Assembly (NCBI GenBank): GCA_034509925.1
Contig: CM067537.1
Span: 4,232,501-4,296,500, forward strand
Direction of reading: 5' to 3'
DNA: 64,000 nucleotides
DNA from: Hirudinaria manillensis
Taxonomy: Eukaryota; Annelida; Clitellata; Hirudinida; Hirudinidae
The notes under the pieces: generated by a model
Databases searched by the model: none
Told to the model about the DNA's origin: nothing
The model's input: the letters and a program-made list of their open reading frames with translations, nothing else
Translations under genes and position numbers: made by a program
In this document: one piece after another, positions 23,062 through 48,900 of the stretch
How the letters are laid out: every line of letters starts with the position of its first letter
How positions within the stretch are numbered: the first letter of the stretch is position 1

Positions 23062-26000
23062 TCAACGGTGGGTTCCTCTGTGCGATGACGAGGACGATTC
23101 ATCTGTATGGCTGGCTGAAGATGGTACAGATCTGTAAAAATAGTCCATTAGAGCAGGTCCCGACATTGCAAAAGGGTTCATAGCTCCGAAGGCAGCTGCT
23201 GCAGCTGCCGAATAATCTGGAAGGCCGGCTGCGAAGTCAGGCATTCCAGCTGCTGCGTGCATCATAGAAAAGAAGTCGATCATTCCTGCAGCGGTGGCAT
23301 CAGGGGCCGAGTGGAGGTGTGCCCAAGCTTCATAACTTGCAGCTGCACCAAAAAATGGATTAGCTGGATGAAAAGCTGTTGGCAAAAACCCTGGCAAACA
23401 TGAAAATGGAAAAGGAGGAGGCAGGTGAGGAATAGTTGATGATGGAGGAGAGGAGAGTGATGAAGATGGAGCTGATGAAGGAGTGAGTTTGGAATTTGTT
23501 GAAAGATCAAATGGTTGAATGTAGGGTGAAGGTGATGGATGGTGTTGGTGAGCTGCTGGTGGTAGAGGTGGTGATGCTCTATCCCTCAAAGAAGGAGGAG
23601 ATTGGGGTAATGGGGGAGGAGGGGGTGAAGAAGGGGGAGGTGGCATGTGAAGAGGATTATCTGGGGGAACAGGGGGCAAAGGCCTATCTCTGGCATTAGA
23701 AGATGGGGGAGAGGGTGGTAATGGGGGTGCTAATGCTGGAAGTTGGGGGGAGATGGGCCTGTTTACAGTAAGTGCAATTGGCTGCAGCATTTCATTTTGT
23801 ATGGAAAGCGATGAGGGTGAAGTGTTCAACAGGGGTGTGGACACATTCTTAATATGCTGCTCATTAGCTTTAGCTTCTGCTTCCATGGCCTTTTTGAGAT
23901 TTTGCAATCCTTCCTTTGAATCCTCCGGCTCAAAACTGTAGTCACCTTCATCACCTGATCCTGTAAGATCTATCACATCTTCAGCTGTTGGGCAATCACC
24001 TATAAATGAAATCAAGTTAACAAGTTTGATTGCATCACAAGTTAACTCAAATTGTTAACTTAATTGTTTTATCTTAACTAACTCATGTTGTCTTCCATCT
24101 TTGGGCTGTCAGCAACCTTGTCATCACATTCATCTGATCTAGTGACAAACCACTGCCCATCTTTTGTTAATTCAATTTCAGTAGAATCATCTGAATCTCT
24201 GATAATTTCTGATATAAATCTGTTGGAATCAAATTCTATAGTGAAATTAGAGATAAACAATCCATTGTTGAGTCTTCTAAACAAATAATCAATGCTGTGT
24301 TTCAAGTTATTCCATATACTAATTCATTTCAACAATTTCTATGTAACATTTTATCACACCAATGAGCACTTGAACCAAAACTTATAATAATGCTATGACA
24401 AAGTTGTTACCAGAGTTAATACTGAATTTTAAGCACAGATTACTTTCAGCATTATAAACACTTAGAAAAACCATGCTAGGACTTAATTTCCAGATAGGTA
24501 ATATTTCTAATTTTTAACAACATTACTTGACAGCCTAACCCATCAATTGTCAGCTTATTAAAATCTGCTGGTCTATCACACACTGGACACATCCATGTGG
24601 GCTTTTTTTCATTCATTTGTAGAAATGTGATGGCATCAAAACATTGAAGATGATCACAACTTTGAGATCTGCAAGGTATTGACATTCTCATCTTCCCCAG
24701 CTACAAAATTTCAACTTCTTTTTAATTGAATTATTTAATGTTATAAGTTTTCTAAAGCAAAACATACTGGGCATAGCAAAGAAACCCTAAGACTGGTCAG
24801 GGCAAGATCATTGTCACTGTCTAAAGTCAGCTTTTCAGAAACTGTTTCAGGGAATGACAAATAACATATAAGTATTAATATCTGGTTTCTTAAACCATAC
24901 TAATCAAGCATACTTAATGTTTTTGTGTGTTCTGGCTTCAAAATACAGCTGCTCTTCAAACGATCTAAGAGAATGTGTGAATTAAGTTTCTTCACGAGGT
25001 AAATGGCAACACAATAATGCTGAAAAAAAATCACATAATTTAAAGCAAATGCAATTAATTGTTGTAATCAATTCTGTTTAACCCTATTGTCCTCAACATT
25101 CCAGGCAATTGTAATGCTGTTGCTCATTGATGTAGAAAATCTACAAAGCTGGGTAATGTCTACAGGCCTGCTTGGTCTTTTAGGTACAGCACCAGGTTTG
25201 TTGGTGGGAATTGGATTCTAATGAACAAAATATTATTTCAATAATTCAAAAGCAATGTGTTATATGTGTGCAATTCAACTAACGGGCAAAGGTGCGATAA
25301 CACCATTAACTTTTGCACATATAGTTGTTGGAAAGCAGTCTGGCTGACGTGAAGAAACATCTAACACACAAAATCTCATTTGAACCTGGACTTTGAAATC
25401 AACTCTATTGTTTGAAAAGACTTCTCTGAAAAAGAACATGTTCTCACATTAATGACTTTAAAAAAATCATTAAATAATATATATAAAATTTGATCAAAAT
25501 CTAGTTTTATTCGACTAAATTTTAAGAAGAGCCAAATTTTGTTTGTAATTGGCATTAAAGAGCCAGGCATGGAATGCACACATCATTCTATTTTCTTTTA
25601 TCTTTTACTACATAATTAAATTTAACAGTTATTAAATATTTTGTCACATAAGGATAACTAGACTAAATACACAAGTCATTTAGTAGATAAGTTGAATAGA
25701 TATCTTATTTCTAAAAATAAACACCTTATATTTCTTATGTGCTTTCTACAAGTGCATATGTTAATTAATGTGACAATTGACAATTTTCGTCTTGTCAGTT
25801 TCCTGAAATCTATTATTGTTGTAACACTCTTGTGTTCCAGACGCATTTTTTGCTTTTTATTATGTTAATTACTGAGAAACCCTTTTACCTAATAATAAGT
25901 GATAAGGGAGCCAGTTCTCTAACAAAATACATTGCACACATTTTGTAAATACTACAAACAACTGTTTAAGGTTCAATATTCTTTCCATACCTTTAGCCAG

Positions 26001-28416
26001 GATTTGGACTGCTATTTAAAAACATTGATCTCACAATCTTATTCAAATTAGGTTAAGCATGGTAATTTTTTTAAAATTTAAATTATGGTTTTAATTAATT
26101 CTGGCTAAATTTAGTCTAAGTTTCACCAATACAATAGGTAACAAAATGATATTATTAATCATGTCAAATATGACTCATTAGTTTGTCTGACTTCCTCTTA
26201 TTATAATAATCATCTTCAATACATGTTTATAAGAAACTTCCATTGTGTGTGTTGTCAAAGTTTGTAAGAAAACACCAAAATTTCTCTTGGCATGCTACTT
26301 AGTCTATGCAAGTTTCAAAATATCCTAAATGTTACTCAATGGCAATATTCTATGGAAGAATTAATTCAAAATAATGACACAAATATAAATTTATACTAAT
26401 CCAAAAGACTGTCCAAAAGATGCATAACATATTCTAAAAATTTCTAAGGATAAAAATATCTATCTCTCTGTCACTTTTTTTATATTAATAAAAGAACAAA
26501 GAAGCATGATCATAAACATCACAATACTTTAAAAGTTTAGAGAACAATCAAAAAAGTTATTGTTGAACATTTTAACATAATTAAAGAACCATGTGTGACC
26601 TTTATGCAACATGACTTTTTTGGCTTCAAAATTTCTAAAAAATAAATAATTTAAAAATATCCATGATGCCATTAATAACTAAGAAACCCCAAAATTTTGG
26701 GACCCAATAATTGCACAAAAGGTCCATCATAAAATAGGGTAAATTTCCTCAGCAACCAATTTATTAAACTCAAAATGATTAAGGAAAATTGAACAATTGG
26801 AAACAAATTAAAGCATAAAAAACTCCTTAAATAACTTGATCATTTATCGACCAAAACTTGCATGTGATATTGTTTGACTATGATAATATCACAAGGAAAA
26901 TACATTGTTACAATACTTCATGTGATAAGCTTATAACAAAAACTACAAAGATTTCATTCTAATAAACATATTAAATTAAAGTTGATTCAATAAGAAATTC
27001 CATGGCAAACTTTTAACAAAAATCTGCAAGGCTCACTTAATTCATAATAAACATCTTAAATTCATAGTAGTTTCATTAAGAAACAGAATAGGAGCTTGTT
27101 ACCTAGAATCAGAAATCTGTTTGAGATGATCCTGTGTGAAGCATAAACTAATTTTCATTTCTTGTTGACGAGAAGAATTTCGGGGGACTAAAGGACAAAA
27201 ATACAATAAATACTTATGAAGAACAATAAAATGTACAAATCCAAATCTTTCAATCATTATAAGTCATATTTAGAACATTTAAGATTTAATTATTACAAAT
27301 GATTAGACCCACCTAAACTAACAGGCCTCACAAGCTCAGCTAGGACATCATAAAAGGGGAGATGCTTAAACCTCACTTCAGGATATGAAACTGAGGGCAC
27401 TGGTGGAACCCCATTGTGCTGATTTAAAAGTTCACTCAGTCCCTTGTGTACTGCATTAGCAGATCTGCTTGCTGAATGAAGTGAATATGCTCTTATGAAT
27501 TAATCAATACCAAAGCATTAAAATATCTCAATCCATAGACAAACTTGAAAGAATATTCAAAAACAAATAATCATCCCTATTTAAGTCAATTAAGTAACCT
27601 AAATAACCAGTTGTTACAAGGTTACACAAATATTACAAAAAGTTAGGAAATTTTCAGAATGGCCAAGTATAAAACAAAATCCACTGTTTATTACTATCAT
27701 GTTCACTGATGCTTTGGCCATAGTATTTTAGAAACTATTTTTGCACTTAACATCTAATGTTAACCATCTCTTTTCATTATATATAATTACTATAGATTAT
27801 ATATAATTACTAGATAGTATCATCAACGCCTCATAAATGTGACATCTAAAATTCTAATGCATACTTGGTATTGCACTGTTGCTGCAGTTGCAATCTTATA
27901 ACCATCAAGCCCAGAAATAATAACTTTGAGGAAATATATAATACAATTTATAACAAGCAGAATTGATTATTACCTGCAGATGTTGGTGTCATCATAGAAG
28001 TAGAATGATTATTCAAAGTAGTACTTGATCCCCTTGTAACAAACCTTTGATATAATTCCTTAATCTTATGTTGGACGTGACTAGAAACTCCTCTGTCCAG
28101 CATATTTAAAGCCCTCTGCATTAATTCAGTTTTGCGACCGCAACGACTCTGACTCGTTAGTCCGAGAAGCAATTGCAGCTCTGAAACCCGAAACATCAGC
28201 ACCATATTCTGTAAAGCATAACCTCGCTGTGTTAAACGGCAATCTCAAAGACGTAAATGTGACTTCGAAACAAATCTCGAATCAAGTTTTTGAAATTAAT
28301 AATCGTAGAATGAAGAATGTAACACTCTCAAGGATCTTTTAATTGTATTACTCTTCCACACTCTAACCCAAAAATGTAGAAATAACTATCACCTTTAATT
28401 CATTTTTGTCAGCCAT
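23062..28416 (-). CDS. PIAS: PIAS-family E3 SUMO-protein ligase
   Basis: Eleven minus-strand exons: 28416-28393, 28208-27974, 27471-27313, 27187-27103, 25404-25284, 25217-25083, 25019-24914, 24841-24768, 24700-24540, 24219-24083, 23999-23062. They are in phase throughout and give 724 aa. Start MADKNELK matches PIAS1. The SAP domain is at about 14-44 ([12 protein letters not shown]). The PINIT domain spans about 120-300. The SP-RING is at about 314-366, with Zn ligands C328, H330, C351 and C354 ([27 protein letters not shown]). A SUMO-interacting motif VIDLT is at 421-425. The C-terminal 300 residues are Pro/Ser-rich with an alanine run. PIAS proteins transfer SUMO to nuclear transcription factors and chromatin proteins. 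The large intron between exons 4 and 5 holds a dispersed repeat. Which vertebrate paralogue is closest cannot be said. Confidence 0.96.
25770..26010 (+). repeat. Dispersed repeat shared with 3400-3660
   Basis: Second copy of the repeat described at 3400-3660, here within the PIAS intron 25405-27102. It includes GACAATTTTCGTCTTGTCAG, TTATGTTAATTACTGAGA and TTTAGCCAGGATTTGGAC. Confidence 0.55.
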
Positions 28417-28676
28417 GTTGTTTGCGACCAAAAACAGTATTTCACTGAAATTGTTTGTCAGAGCTAGCGTACTGTATACACATTGTATACAATAAGATAC
28501 GAGTCCATTAATTAATATGCCTTGATGTTAAAATGTGAAATCTATTAATTATATTTTTAAATATTTAAAAAATAATTAACAAGGTTGTGATATGTTTAAT
28601 AATAATTTACGTTATATATATTTATGTAGTTAGCTTTAGTAATTAGTGTTTTAGATACACCTATAAACAGGCAGAC

Positions 28677-28682
28677 TTTATT
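28677..28682 (-). promoter_or_regulatory. Polyadenylation signal of the unidentified minus-strand gene
   Basis: AATAAA on the minus strand, about 150 nt after the stop at 28833-28835. It supports a real transcript end upstream of the PIAS promoter region. Confidence 0.55.
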
Positions 28683-28832
28683 TTTTTATTTTATAGGACG
28701 TTCTTTGAGAAAATATAAATTCCAGAACAATTTTTAATATAATTGCACATTTTTAATATTATCTTTCAACAGCATTGGTCATTGCGGTGCATACAGATCC
28801 TTTGGCAGCCACAAATTTATGACTTTACAAAT

Positions 28833-29297
28833 TTATTGCAATTTATCAAAAGCAAATTCGTTATCTTTGGATAGTGCGTCTAGAGTACATTTTTCTCCAT
28901 CGGCATCTATCAGCTGCGGACTCGCAAAACAGTATCGACTCATTCGAAGCTTAATTCCGTCATTCTGCCATGTTTCAACAATCACCACACCTAATTCAAG
29001 TCCACACTAACGTTGATCAGGATATAATTTGTTTTACTCCTAAACGTCATAATCAAACGACAATCTAACCGTCAGAAATTTATAATTAAAATATTTTCTA
29101 ATAAAACAGAGAAAATTTCTAACAGTTACTTCTTCGTAAATGTTGTGTGATGAAATACAGTTGTCATGATCTAAAACAAAGGCAAAAATATAACTTTCGA
29201 ACACGAGAAATGGAACATGAGTAGTCGTACTTGTGCTTAGACTTCCGGTACTTGCTCCCAAGTCATTAAAAAGCAAATCAATTTGATCAAGAACCAA
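28833..29297 (-). CDS. 3' exons of an unidentified gene
   Basis: The last exon, 29006-28833 (58 codons), starts after an acceptor TTAG and reads CGLELGVVIVETWQNDGIK, then LRMSRYCFASPQLIDADGEK, and ends FAFDKLQ. It joins in phase 0 to an upstream exon ending at 29108 (donor GTAACT) that reads FVLDHDNCISSHNIYEE. The upstream exon is open to about 29297 but has no in-frame ATG, so the 5' end is missing. Clean splice sites, an open frame and a downstream AATAAA argue for a real gene. I do not recognise the family. The Ty3 relic from 29650 onward may separate or truncate its 5' part. Confidence 0.6.
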
Positions 29298-29649
29298 AGG
29301 TTACGCCTTTCAGATGATGCTTGTAAATTACGTAACTGGGCGGGTTTTGGCACAACAATAATTACATGGTCACTTCCGTTTAGTCTTATTTTATCTTGTT
29401 AAAAAAGTAGTTAAGGGATCAAATATAGAGTTACTATTGAGTGGTCTATATAATAGAGGTCAAAATTCAAAGTCTATTCTTTTTTCTTTACAAGTTTTCA
29501 TTGCATTGGAACAAATCTGACTGAAAAGCTGAAAACATTGTCTACTGAAAAGAAAAGCACCGAAAAAATAATGTAGTTTGCGGCTAATGTTTACTCAGAA
29601 ATCGAATTTCGCGTACATATAAGAAGTAATCGCTATTGGCGCGGAAAGT

Positions 29650-31424
29650 GACTTTTCGTCATGATATTATGGTTGGCTCCTTTTGAGGGGTTGCAGGGGG
29701 CTCTGATGTTCATAAGGCTGTGGGACTGCCACTCCTCGACTCCGGGTGAATGGGGAGATGACCGGGAATTCTATTCTTACAATGTTCTCTTTGACATCCA
29801 GGGCTGTGTAAAGACTTTGGTATGGTGCATCGAGGGCTTGTCGATTCTCAGCCAAAAAAATTGTCCGCGTTGCATCTTTCTCGAATGCAGTAAAATGTGT
29901 TCTTTGAGATGTATGCCCTCTGAGAACGTTGAGAAGTCAATGAGTCTCATTTGTCTTTGCTGAATACATTCCAATTGTTCTTTCTAATTAGGATTAGCCG
30001 TATTGAATTCGTCGTTTCGAGCCATTAGAGTTGCCTTCAAAGTCTCTTTGGAATTTGGATAGTAAACAGTGGCTCCACAGAGCGTAGTAGTGAAACCCTA
30101 TGGTGTGTGGCAGAGCTTGGGAAAGACCGCTCTGGAATTGGAGCCCTTAGTCAGTGGTGATGAAGAGAACTCCAAATTGGCATACCCAATGGCTTAAGAA
30201 GACTTCTGACACACTTTCTGCTGTGATGAATGACGTTGCTATACACTCAAATCAACGAGTTGCCCTGTCAATAAACAAACAACGTAACGGGTACCTATGG
30301 TGAAAAGTCCTAAAGTCTTTGAAGATGGCAAAAGACAAATAATGTCAATATGAATGGTTTGGAAGCGGTCAGCATAGGGATAAATGGGCTGTTTCGGCGT
30401 ATCTTTGTAATGACGTATGACCATGCTTTGACAATCAGCACAGTTGTTGACCCAATCCTTAATGTCAGGCCATTAGTAGTCATTGTTGCAATCAGATTTG
30501 TAGAACCAGAGACGCCTGGGTGAGATCCGTGCGTCGACTGAAGATGAAGTGTCGCATCTACTTGGGAACAAAAGGTCGAGGATATGTAAATAATATTTCA
30601 TAGAGGATTGATGTTTTTTGAGTGAGTGCAAATGTTTTCAACTGGTCTTTCATTTCTTGAGTCCCGTAATCCTTTTGTGCCTCTGCGATTTTGCTGAGGT
30701 TTAAAAAATCTGTTTTTAATGCATTAATGGCCGAGACATTGTATCAGCAATGATCTTTTCAGCATCATTGATATAGTGTATCTCGGCAATTTATTCCGCA
30801 AGGACTGTTATGTGGTGCTGTTGGATGTGGGTTTTTGATCTCGCTGCCTAGTGCTTGAGTACTTGTTATTTGTGTAAAGGTTATTTGTGACCTTGGACGG
30901 CTTGAACTTGTCGTTGCTGGGTAAGCACCATTAACTCGTCTGCGAGGTTCCCTATATCTTCCAGAGGAGTTAATTTTTGCATTGACAAAATTGGGGAGAT
31001 GTTAATTGGAATGGCCCGCCGAAACCGATGTCTGATCAGGTCCTCATCAATACCTAGCTTTCCGGTAAACGAACTCATCTCTCTGAGAAATTATGATGGT
31101 CTCCCTATTGACGGGGGTTTCTCTGAAGAATTTCTCATACGTCTAGGTCCTGGTGCTTTCATGTAAGCGAATAATCTCCACCTTGAGTCGGCCGAAGCGA
31201 GTATCGTTGGTTCCAGATGGTGCACTGTCGACGACGATAGTGCTAGCTGCACTAAGGTATAGTAGAATCTCGTGGAGCTGTCCGATATATTGGCAATGTT
31301 GAACTAAGCCTCCCAGATGATGAACCAAGCGGCGGATGTTTCCGGGCTGGAAGGAAAACTTAAACGGGCTTAACCGATATTGCGTAGGCTTCCATTTGAG
31401 ATCCGGGCGTCTTAAAATCACCAA
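29650..31424 (-). mobile_element. Ty3-type LTR retrotransposon, internally deleted and decayed
   Basis: Minus strand. Gag pieces are at 31424-31143 and 31078-30881 (the second with IDEDLIRHRFRRAIP, the usual Ty3 gag motif). These are followed almost directly by the end of RNase H and the tether region (IAEIHYINDAEKIIADTMSR near 30770). Next comes the integrase zinc-binding region (DWVNNCADCQSM near 30430), then the integrase core start RFQTIHIDI at 30424-30239. The integrase C-terminal part is at 29974-29667 (RIDKPSMHHTKVF, ALDAPYQSLYTALDVKENI). Protease and reverse transcriptase are missing. Stops and frameshifts are common. Confidence 0.85.
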
Positions 31425-32075
31425 CGTAGCTTGCAGCTCTTCCTAAAATCGCTCGATACATGAGAATTGTTGATGCTCTCGAGTTCAGCGTATATTATAT
31501 ATTGCCGGCTTTGTGTTTGACACTCAGAATACTATATTTTAATTATGTTTAATGTTTAAATTTAGTAAAATATTAATAATATGTGTAGGAAGCTTAATTG
31601 GGTCTCCTGTTTCACTACGTCTCAAAGACTTTGCAACCACGACTCACAACTGCCAAGCTTTTTACTTTAGAGATCTTGATCTGGTTCCAGCAGGTTCGCA
31701 GTAACAGGAATAGTTAAAGAATCTTCATAGATGTGCTTAACAAGATCTTTGTGCAATGACCAAAAGTTTTTTCACTCTCACTATTTGAACACCATCATCA
31801 GGTTAATATGAAGAAAACGGTTTAAAATGAGTCACAAAAATAATTTAAAATAAAACCACGAATTACATAAAATTTCCACTTAATTACTCGAACAAAGTTA
31901 TGAAACAATTTTTTACTCATAAATTATTCGATTTGATTTGTTATTGTTTACTTTATATTATATTAAGCGAATATCTGAACGCGATTACAAGTTGGCCAGT
32001 TGATTTGATCTGGTCGGAGTGGCGATAATTGCATCCGTTTGACGAACATTTGATTTAAAGCCGTTCCCTGTAAGC
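31425..32075. other. Spacer upstream of PGGT1B
   Basis: Between the Ty3 relic and the PGGT1B start codon I see no coding sequence. The PGGT1B promoter must lie here, but no element can be assigned. Confidence 0.4.
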
Positions 32076-44995
<12,920 letters not shown>

Positions 44996-45034
44996 AATAT
45001 ATGAAGATTGTGAAAATAGATAAATTTATGGAAA

Positions 45035-45040
45035 AATAAA
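45035..45040 (+). promoter_or_regulatory. PGGT1B polyadenylation signal
   Basis: AATAAA 40 nt after the PGGT1B stop codon. Confidence 0.7.
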
Positions 45041-45061
45041 TAAGATCAGTACCATTTAATT

Positions 45062-45940
45062 TCTTGATGACTTAAACATGTCATTAACACCGGTGTTTTT
45101 AAATTTGGAGAAAAATTTGGGATTGGTGGTCGAGATGAATCGCGACGATTCAAGGTCAAAAATCGTTTTATTGCCAATATGGCCAACGATTTGAAATTGG
45201 TCGAGGTCGGAGGGGTTTTAATGTTGGTATTTGTGGTCCACTGTGAGAAGATCCGATTATCTACCGGTTGTTACAGATTACTTGCCAAGGGTTTTTCGGA
45301 ACTTGGTCTGGAATGAATTTAGCTGGCTTGCCTCGAACGAAGCATCTGAAGGGCCAAAGCCGGCCGAGACGAATAAGGCCATCATTAAGACTGACACCGG
45401 TATTTGAGATGTGTTTATGTTGGCTGGCAGTTATCAGTCTTTAATTCTGGCTGGGGTATGTCGAACTGACATTGATCTTGGTATTCGTGAGGGGAGGAAC
45501 CAGAAAGGTTTTTTTTCGTTGAGTTTCTTGCAAACACTAAATCTCTGTTTTATGGCAGATTGAACTTTTGCTTTTTATCTTTCCCTGTGAAAGTATGTGT
45601 TACGAGGGCATCTTAACCCTTGGATGCCCGAGGTAAAAAAACTTCCACTTTCAGCCAAGGGGGTACACAAACTGAAAGTTTTTTATTAAAAATATTTTAC
45701 CAGTCATTTTACCATCTTCGTTATGAACAAGAATATAAACCACATCATCATCATCATATTGAAGATTCTTTTTCGTGTTATTCCTAACTTACTTAATTTA
45801 AGGATTCCCGAACTCTACTAGGAATAGATAGGAATACAGATTGTAAAACCATAAGTGGTGGAAAGTATTTTTATTTTGGGATGCAGTTTTGGCTACAGCA
45901 ATATATAGATTGGGATTACTTCAGAATGGGAGTCAATATT
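45062..45940. other. Intergenic, probably repeat-derived
   Basis: GC content rises here. Two ACACCGG(T) sites (near 45090 and 45396) and a segment at 45600-45690 shared in inverted form with 5110-5212 suggest a degraded mobile element. One plus-strand frame of about 70 codons near 45115-45320 has no recognisable similarity. Confidence 0.4.
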
Positions 45941-45953
45941 TATACCAATAGTT
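45941..45953 (+). repeat. Left target-site duplication of the REL retrotransposon
   Basis: TATACCAATAGTT occurs here and again, identical, at 49506-49518, directly bounding the insertion. Confidence 0.85.
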
Positions 45954-45963
45954 ATAATAATAA

Positions 45964-48900
45964 TACGGACCGGAGTCACACCACAGTTCCGTGTGTGTCC
46001 GAGTCTCATGCCCAGGACAAGACCCCCCGAGAGCTAGGATCAGGTTCCCTCGAGGAAGCGATAAGGAAAGCTGGTCAGGACTGGATGAGGAGCTGAAGCG
46101 AGGGCTGAAGAAAGTCCTGAAGGATGGATCAGTGAAGTCCTTCAGCGACTTCATTTACGACAAATGTGTCGGAAAGTTTGGGGTCATCCCTGCAAAGGAA
46201 CCTCAGAAGGTGCATGAATCCAGGCGACAGCGCGACATTAACCGTCTAAAGGGCGAGAAAAAGGCGCTTCGCCGACGGTGGAAAATGGCTAACGAAGATG
46301 AGAGAGAAGGACTCTCCGTCCTATGGGAGGACGTTAAAAGACGTGTGAGGGACTTGCGCGGAGCTGAAAGAGCGCGGAAGAGGAAATACGAGAGGAGGAA
46401 AGCTATGAGAAGCTTCTTCAGCGATCCCTATAAGTATGGGAGATCGCTGTTAGATCCTCCAAAATCGGGTGTGCTTACTGTAGAGCAAGAAAAACTGGAG
46501 GAACACTTAGTCAGAACCTATAGTGACCTCCTCCAGCACGAGGCTCTTCAGGAAAGGCTGGACATTCCGGCGGTGCCGCTGCCAGCCAGCCCCTTTTGTA
46601 TGGCGTCTCCTTCGCTCAAGGAGGTGAGAAGAGTCGTTAGAAAAGCGAGAAACCGCTCAGCGCCAGGACCCAATGGAGTTCCATATCTCCTGTACAAGAG
46701 ATGCCCCAAGACACTATATCTGCTGTATTCCCTCGTCGAGGGGGCGTGGTCTTCCGCCACGATCCACGATGAGTGGAAAAAGGCAGAGGGCGTCTATATT
46801 CCAAAGGAGAAAGACTCCAGGGATCTGAATCAATTCAGACCCATATCACTGCTGAATGTAGAGGGGAAGATATTCTTCTCCATAATGGCATCGAGGATCA
46901 CAGAGTTTGTGATGGCTAACCAGTACGTTGACATATCTGTCCAAAAGGGAGGAGTTCCAGGTGTACCTGGTTGCATCGAACACACCTCCATGATATGGGA
47001 GGCGATCCAGAGGGCCAGGAGGGGCCGATTGAGTCTGTACGTAGTGTGGCTGGACCTAGCAAACGCATATGGGTCGGTGCCGCATCAACTCTTGTGGAAG
47101 ACGTTGGAGGCACACCATGTGCCTCAGCCCGTTATCCGTATCCTCCAGGAATATTTTAACGGGTTCATGATGCGTTTCTCCACCCAAGCGTACACGACGA
47201 AATGGGTTCCTCTGCAGGTCGGGATAGCCATGGGGTGTGCGATCTCTCCGACCCTGTTCGTACTGGCGATGCAGATCCTACTGAAGGCAGTTGGGTCCGA
47301 CATTCCAGAGGCGCACATTGGTAAGGGTGTGTACATGCCTCCAATAAAGGCATTCATGGACGACACCACCCTGATTATGAATAGGAAGCGAGTCGTTCAG
47401 GAAACCCTGGACAAGCTGGACGACGTGCTAGGATGGTGTCGTATGGCCTTCAAACCTGCGAAGTCCAGGAGTCTCTCTTTGGTTAGAGGGAAAATTTGCA
47501 GGGACGCGTTCTTCGAGGTGGCGGGACAACGAATCCCCACAGTATCCGAGGAGCCTGTGAAGAGCCTAGGAAGGATGTTTGACGACTCGCTCACCGACAA
47601 GAGCATGAAGAACGCCATAGTCACGCAAACCAGTAAGGGGCTGCAAGCGATCGAGGCGGCGCCGCTCCAGGGTCGTTTCAAAGTGTGGCTTTTGCAGTTT
47701 GTGCTCCTGCCCAGACTCCTTTGGCCTTTGACCATCTATGAGATTGGTCTATCGGCGGTCGAGGGGTTAGAGAGGAAAATCAATCGGCACACCAGGACAT
47801 GGCTGGGTTTACCTCCAGCATTGTCGTCGGTTGCCCTCTACAGCAGGAGCGCGAGCCTTAGACTGCCACTTAGGTCCATCGTGGAGGAGTACAAACTCTC
47901 CAAAATCCGAACGCAGTGGATGCTCAATAACTCCGCGGACAACAGGATCCGTGAAGTTAATCCACTGCTCAGATCTGGAAAGAAGTTCCGAGCGCAGAAA
48001 GAGATCGACGAGTCAGTAAATATACTGATGTTCGAAGAAGTGAGAGGTCCTATCCAGACAGACCGTCACGCAGTGGGATGGAACCACTTCCAAAAATGGT
48101 CCCAGGCCAGCTCATCGACCAGGGGTGCGATGATTGGCCAGGAGAGGAGGCGGAAAGAGGAACAAGATCGAGTCACAAAGGCCGTACAGCTAGCACAACA
48201 GGGTAAGTGGACAACTTGGGAGGATGTGATCCAACGGTCCCTTACCTGGAGCGACTTATGGAAGTTGTCTCCGCTCCGGCTGGCCTTTGCGGTAAGATCG
48301 ATTTATGATCAGTTGCCTTCCAAGGACAATTTAAGGAGGTGGGGGTTAGTAGAAGACGGCAAATGTGGACTCTGCGACGGAGCCGAGACACTGCATCATG
48401 TGCTCAGCAACTGCACATACGCCCTTGCCCATGGTCGGTATACGTGGCGACACAATCAGGTCCTTCGAGAAGTGTGTGAGGCCACCAAAGCAGCAGTAAC
48501 CAGAGCAAACTCGCGCGCGATCTCCAAGCAGCGGAAGATTTACTTCCTGCGCGAGGGCCACGCACACCTCTGCAGAAAGCGATGTAAAACGCCAAGAAAG
48601 GACATCCTTGCAGAGGCAAACGATTGGACAGTCGCAGCCGACTTAGAAGGAATGAGGCACTATCCCCAGTTGCTGATTGAGAGTGGCAAGAGGCCCGATA
48701 TGGTGTTGATGTCACCGTCGTCAGATGCCATCATTTTGGTGGAGTTGACGGTCCCATGGGAGGACAGAATGCAATATAGCAATGCGCTGAAAGCGGAAAA
48801 GTATGCAGATCTGGCGGTGGACCTGGAAGCGAAAGGGTTCAGAGTTGACCTCTTCCTAATAGAAGTTGGCGCAAGGGGCGTAGTCGGCAAGTCGACTTAC

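Noticed and set aside
23496-23941. Plus-strand open frames opposite the PIAS last exon
   Set aside because: They are antisense shadows of the low-complexity Pro/Ser-rich PIAS C-terminus.
29170-29220. Apparent GT...TTTTAG intron within the unidentified gene's upstream exon
   Set aside because: It would be only about 24 bp long, too short for a spliceosomal intron, so the exon is treated as continuous.
29661-29963. 100-codon plus-strand frame
   Set aside because: It lies antisense to the Ty3 integrase C-terminal remnant, which has recognisable motifs on the minus strand.
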